Source: Sphingomonas sp. PR090111-T3T-6A
GTDB taxonomy: Bacteria; Pseudomonadota; Alphaproteobacteria; Sphingomonadales; Sphingomonadaceae
Direction: 5' to 3'
Assembly (NCBI RefSeq): GCF_000383095.1
Contig: NZ_AORL01000009.1
Span: 62,001-126,000, forward strand
DNA: 64,000 nucleotides
Positions within the stretch are counted from its first letter, which is position 1. Every line of letters starts with the position of its first letter. The notes under the pieces are model-generated. The model ran no database searches. It worked only from the letters and a program-made list of their open reading frames with translations, and had not been told where the DNA came from. This document shows positions 59,767-64,000 of this stretch, one piece after another. The position numbers and the translations under genes were made by a program.

Positions 59767-59994
59767 ATGGCCGCCAACGCCGCCTTTCTCGACGATCAGT
59801 TCCTGCCGGTGGGCGATGCCGCCGCGATCCCGCTCAAGGATATCGCGCCGTGGGCGGTGTTCGGCCTGCTGATCGCAATGCTCGCGCTTTATTTCGTCAG
59901 CACCGAGCAGGGCGCCGTCTCCCTGTTCGACGGCAAGGCGGTGCACGAGTTCGTGCATGACGGCCGCCATCTCCTCGGCTTTCCCTGCCACTAA
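59767..59994 (+). CDS. cbtB: Cobalt transporter subunit CbtB
   Basis: A 75-residue membrane protein with one helix (about residues 29-46, WAVFGLLIAMLALYFV) and the CbtB signature EFVHDGRHLLGFPCH at the C-terminus, whose histidines and cysteine fit Co(II) binding. CbtAB is a predicted cobalt importer regulated by B12 riboswitches. A riboswitch ends about 45 bp upstream, AAGGAG is 7 nt before the ATG, and cbtA follows after 10 bp. Confidence 0.93.
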   Translation: MAANAAFLDDQFLPVGDAAAIPLKDIAPWAVFGLLIAMLALYFVSTEQGAVSLFDGKAVHEFVHDGRHLLGFPCH

Positions 59995-60004
59995 AGGGCG
60001 GCTC

Positions 60005-60742
60005 ATGACCAAGGACCTGCTGTGGCGGGGGATGCTGGCCGGTATCCTCGCGGCGCTCATCTGCACCCTGTTCGCGCGCGCCGTGGCCGAGCCGCAGGTC
60101 GATCATGCGATCGGCTTCGAGGCGACCCACGAGGCGCACGCGCACCACGATCATGGCCATGACGAGGAGGAGGTCGAAATCTTCTCCCGCGCGACCCAGA
60201 AAGGGCCGGGCCTGCTGACCGCGATGGCGCTCTATGGCGCGGCGATCGGTGGCATCTTCTCGCTGCTCTTCGCTTATGCCTATGGCCGCCTCGCGCAGGT
60301 CGGGCCGCGGACGCTGGCGGCGGCTCTCGCGATGCTGGCGTTTGTCGTGATCGCGGTGGTGCCGGCGCTCAAATATCCGCCCAATCCGCCCGCCGTCGGC
60401 CAGCCCGATACCATCCAGATCCGCACCGCCGCCTATTTCGCGATGCTGATCGCCTCGGTGGTGGCGACGGTGGTGGCGTTCCGGGTGAAGGCGATGCTGG
60501 CGCACCGACTCGGCGGGTTCGACGCGGTGCTGGCGGGCGTGGCGAGCTATGTCGTGGTGATCGTCATCGCGCAGGCGCTGCTGCCGCGCTTCGACGAGGT
60601 GCCGGCCGATTTCCCCGCCAGCCTGCTCTGGCAGTTCCGGCTGTCGGCGCTCGGCATTCAGGCGCTGTTGTGGACGACGATCGGGCTGAGCTTCGGATTG
60701 ATGGCGGAGCGCCGCCTCCGCCGGGAGTCCTCAAGGAACTGA
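60005..60742 (+). CDS. cbtA: Cobalt transporter subunit CbtA
   Basis: A 245-residue integral membrane protein of the CbtA family with about five to six helices. A His-rich loop after helix 1 (THEAHAHHDHGHDEEE, residues ~41-56) is a likely metal-gathering site. PALKYPPNPPAVG is a family motif. I chose the ATG at 60005, 10 bp after cbtB and preceded by AAGGGCGG; the longer open frame overlaps cbtB. With CbtB it should import cobalt for the CobN chelatase. Control by the upstream riboswitch would link uptake to B12 status. Confidence 0.92.
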   Translation: MTKDLLWRGMLAGILAALICTLFARAVAEPQVDHAIGFEATHEAHAHHDHGHDEEEVEIFSRATQKGPGLLTAMALYGAAIGGIFSLLFAYAYGRLAQVGPRTLAAALAMLAFVVIAVVPALKYPPNPPAVGQPDTIQIRTAAYFAMLIASVVATVVAFRVKAMLAHRLGGFDAVLAGVASYVVVIVIAQALLPRFDEVPADFPASLLWQFRLSALGIQALLWTTIGLSFGLMAERRLRRESSRN

Positions 60743-60792
60743 CTCGCCGCGCGCGGCATTGATGCGGGAGGTCCGGTCAGGAGCCCCGAAAC

Positions 60793-61653
60793 ATGCCCGC
60801 GCGCGCCTATTGGCAGGGGCAGATCCGCCTCGCCCTCGTGTCGATCCCCGTCGAGATCTATTCGGCCACCAGGAGCGGCGCGGCCATCTCCTTCCGGCAG
60901 ATCCACGAGCCGTCGGGCAAGCGCATCCATTACGAGAAGGTCGTCGACGGCATCGGCCCGGTCGATCCGGACGAGATCATGAAGGGCTTCGAATATGAGA
61001 GGGGCGAATATGTCCTGCTCGACGAGAAGGAGATCGAGGGCGTCAAGCTGGAGAGCAAGAAGACGCTGGAGCTGACCCAGTTCGTCGACCTGGGCGACAT
61101 CGACGCGATCTATTACGAGAAGCCCTATTATGTCGTCCCCGCAGACGATCTCGCCGAGGAGGCGTTCATTGTGCTGCGCGAGGCGCTGCGCCGGGCGAAG
61201 AAGGTAGGGCTCGGGCAGCTTGCGCTGCGCGGCCGCGAATATGTGGTGAGCCTGAAGCCGTGCGGCCGCGGCATGGTGCTGGAGACGCTGCGCTACGCCG
61301 ACGAGGTCAACAAGGCGGCGAGCTATTTCCGTGACATCAGCGACGCCAAGCCCGATGAGGATTTGCTCGATCTTGCCACCTCGCTGATCGAGAAGAAGAC
61401 CGGCAGCTTCGACGCCGCAAGCTATCATGACCGCTATGTCGATGCGCTACGCGACCTGATCGAGCGCAAGCGCAGGTCGAAGACCGGCAAGGTCAGCCTC
61501 GACACCGAGGAGCGGGCACCGTCGCGCGGCTCCAATGTCATCGACCTGATGGCCGCGCTCAAGAAGTCGCTCGACAGGCCCGGCAGCGATGCCAGGCCGG
61601 CGCCGAGGAAGGCCCCCGCACGCAAAGCGACCACCACGCGGAAGCGCGCCTGA
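60793..61653 (+). CDS. ku: Non-homologous end-joining protein Ku
   Basis: A 286-residue bacterial Ku that forms a homodimeric ring on DNA ends. The family start MPARAYWQGQIRLALVSIPVEIYSAT is followed by IHEPSGKRIHYEKVV and the beta-barrel core. The C-terminus is basic (PAPRKAPARKATTTRKRA), as in many Ku proteins, and may bind DNA. Its stop shares one base with the ligD start (TGATG), so the two are translationally coupled and form a complete repair pair. Confidence 0.95.
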   Translation: MPARAYWQGQIRLALVSIPVEIYSATRSGAAISFRQIHEPSGKRIHYEKVVDGIGPVDPDEIMKGFEYERGEYVLLDEKEIEGVKLESKKTLELTQFVDLGDIDAIYYEKPYYVVPADDLAEEAFIVLREALRRAKKVGLGQLALRGREYVVSLKPCGRGMVLETLRYADEVNKAASYFRDISDAKPDEDLLDLATSLIEKKTGSFDAASYHDRYVDALRDLIERKRRSKTGKVSLDTEERAPSRGSNVIDLMAALKKSLDRPGSDARPAPRKAPARKATTTRKRA

Positions 61654-64000
61654 TGGCCAGCCGCAAATCCGATCCGCTCCAGACCTACAACGCCAAGCGC
61701 GATTTCTCGAGGACCGCCGAGCCCAGGGGCGTGCGGGGCGCGAAGGCGGGCCATCTCTTCATCGTCCAGAAGCATGATGCGACCCGCCTCCACTGGGATT
61801 TCCGGCTGGAGATGGACGGCGTACTGAAAAGCTGGGCGGTGACGCGCGGCCCCAGCCTCGATCCCGGCGACAAGCGCCTCGCTGTCCGCACCGAGGATCA
61901 CCCCATGTCCTATGCGGGCTTCGAGGGGACCATCCCCAAGGGCGAATATGGCGGCGGCACCGTGATGCTGTGGGACAAGGGGACGTGGGAGGCGGTCGGC
62001 GGGAAAGACCCGGCCAAGACGATCGAGGAAGGCCATGTCCACGTCATCCTCCATGGCGAGCGGATGAAGGGCGAGTGGCTGCTCGTCCGCATGAAGCCAA
62101 GGCCGGGCGAGAAGCGCGAGAACTGGCTGCTTCGCAAGGTGGAGGATGCTTATGCCGGCGCGTCCGGCGCGCTGGTCGACACGGGCCTGACCAGCGTCGA
62201 GACCGGGCGGACCATGGCCGAAATCGCCAAGGGCGACGACCCGGTGTGGCATTCGGATTCGAAGAAGGCGAAGGCCGATCCCAAAGCCGCCAACGCCCCC
62301 GGCAAGGCCCCGGCCAAGCCGAGGCTGGCCAGACGCAAGGCCGGCCCCCTCCCCGCCTTCCGCGACGTGCAGCTTGCCACTCTGGTCGATCATGTCCCGG
62401 CCGGATCGGGTTGGCTGCATGAGGTCAAATATGATGGCTATCGTGCGCTGATCGCCGTCTCGGGGGGCGAGGCGCGGGCTTATACGCGCCATGGGCTCGA
62501 CTGGTCGGATCGCTTCCGGCCGATCGTCGACGCCGTGACGGCTTTGGGGCTGGGCTCCGCGCTGATCGACGGCGAGGTGGTGGCCCTCGACACGGAAGGC
62601 CGGCCCAGCTTCTCGGCGCTTCAGGCGGCGTTGCAAGAGGGCAAGGGCCGGCTCCATTATTTCGCCTTCGACCTGCTCGAACAGGATGGCGAGGATCTGA
62701 CCAGGCTCGGCAATGCCGAGCGCAAGGAGCGGCTCGCCGCCCTCCTCGCCGGTGCCGCCGAGCCCGTCCATTATGCCGATCACATCTCGGCTTCCGGCGA
62801 GGCGCTGTTCGAGAAGCTCTGCAAGGGCGGTTATGAAGGCATCGTCTCCAAGCGCGCCGACGCGCCCTATCGCGGCACGCGGACGCGGAACTGGCTCAAG
62901 GTCAAATGCACGCGCCGGCAGGAATTCGTGATCCTCGGCTATCTGGAAAGCGACAAGAAGGATCGCGACCTGCGCAGCCTCGCGCTGGGGCTGAACGAGG
63001 GGGGAAGACTGCGCTATGCCGGGCGCGTCGGCACGGGTTTCGACACCGCGACGCGCGAGCTGCTGATGGCGAAGCTTCGTCCCCTCGTCCGCAAGACGCC
63101 GCCCACCGATGTGCCGAGGGCCGCTGCGCGGGGCGTGCGCTGGGTGTCGCCCAGGCTGGTCGCCGAGGTCGCCTTCGTCGAGTTCACCGGCGAGGGCGCC
63201 GTTCGCCACGCGAGCTTCATCGGCCTGCGCGAGGACAAGGAGGCGGAGGAAGTCGTGCCCGAGAAGCCCGCTCCGCAAGCCGTCGACGACAACAAGCCCT
63301 TCGGCGTCGCGATCAGCCATCCCGACCGCGTGATCTTCCCCGGCGACGGCACCACCAAGGGCCAGCTCGCCGCCTATTACGCCAGGCTCGCCGACCCGCT
63401 GCTGCGCTGGCTGGCGGGCCGCCCGGTTAGCCTCGTCCGCTGCCCGCAGGGGCGTGCGCGGCATTGCTTCTTCCAGAAGCATGACGCCGGCAGCTTCGGC
63501 GGGCGGGTCGACAGCGTGCCGATCCGCGAGAAGAGCGGCAAGACCGAGGACTATCTCGTCGTCAACGACGGCGAGGGCCTGCTCACCTGCGTGCAGATGG
63601 GCACGATCGAGTTCCACGGCTGGGGGGCGCCTGCCGCCGATGTCGAGCATCCCGACCGCATGGTGTTCGATCTCGACCCCGAGGAAGGGCTGGACTTCGC
63701 CGAGGTCCGCCACGGCGCCGAGCAGCTCCGCGACCTGCTGGGCGAGATGGGGCTGGCGAGCTTCCCGATGGCGTCGGGCGGCAAGGGCGTGCACGTCGTG
63801 GTCCCGCTCGATGGCAAGGCGGACTGGCCGGCGGTCAAGGACTTCGCCTCGCGTTTCTCGCGCGCGGTGGCGGAGGCGAACCCCAGGCGCTTCACCGCCA
63901 ACATGCGCAAGGCGGAGCGCAAGGGCCGCATCTTCCTCGACTGGCTGCGCAACGAGCGCGGGGCGACGGCCGTGCTCCCCTATTCCGCCCGCGCCCGCGA
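61653..64000 (+). CDS. ligD: DNA ligase D, 3' end outside the window
   Basis: The first 782 codons of LigD are present and the frame is open to the window edge. The domain order is phosphoesterase (residues ~35-185, DATRLHWDFRLEMDGVLKSW), ligase (~225-520, with the adenylated lysine in HEVKYDGYRALI and DGEVVALD), and polymerase/primase (from ~545, NKPFGVAISHPDRVIFP, with the DLDPEEGLDF metal-binding segment). This PE-LIG-POL order is the Pseudomonas type. It would process and seal breaks held by Ku. The start ATG shares a base with the ku stop. Confidence 0.95.
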   Translation, partial: MASRKSDPLQTYNAKRDFSRTAEPRGVRGAKAGHLFIVQKHDATRLHWDFRLEMDGVLKSWAVTRGPSLDPGDKRLAVRTEDHPMSYAGFEGTIPKGEYGGGTVMLWDKGTWEAVGGKDPAKTIEEGHVHVILHGERMKGEWLLVRMKPRPGEKRENWLLRKVEDAYAGASGALVDTGLTSVETGRTMAEIAKGDDPVWHSDSKKAKADPKAANAPGKAPAKPRLARRKAGPLPAFRDVQLATLVDHVPAGSGWLHEVKYDGYRALIAVSGGEARAYTRHGLDWSDRFRPIVDAVTALGLGSALIDGEVVALDTEGRPSFSALQAALQEGKGRLHYFAFDLLEQDGEDLTRLGNAERKERLAALLAGAAEPVHYADHISASGEALFEKLCKGGYEGIVSKRADAPYRGTRTRNWLKVKCTRRQEFVILGYLESDKKDRDLRSLALGLNEGGRLRYAGRVGTGFDTATRELLMAKLRPLVRKTPPTDVPRAAARGVRWVSPRLVAEVAFVEFTGEGAVRHASFIGLREDKEAEEVVPEKPAPQAVDDNKPFGVAISHPDRVIFPGDGTTKGQLAAYYARLADPLLRWLAGRPVSLVRCPQGRARHCFFQKHDAGSFGGRVDSVPIREKSGKTEDYLVVNDGEGLLTCVQMGTIEFHGWGAPAADVEHPDRMVFDLDPEEGLDFAEVRHGAEQLRDLLGEMGLASFPMASGGKGVHVVVPLDGKADWPAVKDFASRFSRAVAEANPRRFTANMRKAERKGRIFLDWLRNERGATAVLPYSARAR

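Overview
The window is GC-rich, densely packed chromosomal DNA from an alphaproteobacterium, most likely a member of the Sphingomonadales (Sphingomonas-like). The pointers are the small alphaproteobacterial-type NrdA, an ATP12-family chaperone, TonB-dependent and CsgG-like envelope proteins, and palindromic repeats that read as WTPDQVRGD inside a protein. This taxonomic call comes from gene content; no 16S gene is present. I see no phage, transposase, CRISPR array or plasmid function, so this is ordinary core and accessory chromosome.

Layout. 0-9.3 kb: the end of a DUF2946-like gene and a TonB-dependent receptor; a LysR regulator divergent from an AstC-like/AstD pair (arginine/ornithine catabolism type); a second LysR divergent from an aldo/keto reductase; and ilvE. 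9.3-15.2 kb: a membrane GGDEF cyclase, then a translationally coupled biotin operon bioF-bioH-like-bioC-bioD-bioA (no bioB). 15.2-19.9 kb: a MarR-nodT-emrA-emrB multidrug efflux operon on the minus strand with a palindromic candidate operator. 20-22.8 kb: DUF4126 protein, Mer/Lpd-like flavoprotein and an SDR. 22.8-29.5 kb: class Ia ribonucleotide reductase, with nrdA and nrdB separated by a PSMA-like M28 peptidase, a DUF2171 gene and a small membrane protein; nrdA has a long upstream region holding several dyads and a DnaA-box-like site.

29.6-34.5 kb: two tandem related lipoproteins, then an overlapping operon crcB-rluC-paiB-like-HAD phosphatase-small membrane protein-ATP12. 34.5-40.5 kb: envelope proteins, Tat-type MsrB, a LytTR/LytS-like two-component pair and a GGDEF-EAL protein with a degenerate GGDEF motif. 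40.5-45.3 kb: a hairpin-rich intergenic region, lepA, a CsgG-family protein, a ferredoxin-NADP reductase-like gene and tRNA-Pro(CGG). 45.3-53 kb: YcaC-like hydrolase and pirin divergent from a LysR gene; a small glycan-type trio (GT61, CmcI-like methyltransferase, unknown protein); and an S9 peptidase. 53-60.8 kb: a vitamin B12 locus, cobW-cobN-cobO behind one cobalamin riboswitch and cbtB-cbtA behind a second, divergent one, with a histidine-phosphatase-like gene between. 60.8-64 kb: the NHEJ pair ku-ligD, with ligD running off the window.

Many neighbours overlap by 4 nt (ATGA/GTGA) or 1 nt (TGATG), so translational coupling is the main organising principle. Several convergent gene pairs are separated by strong GC hairpins.
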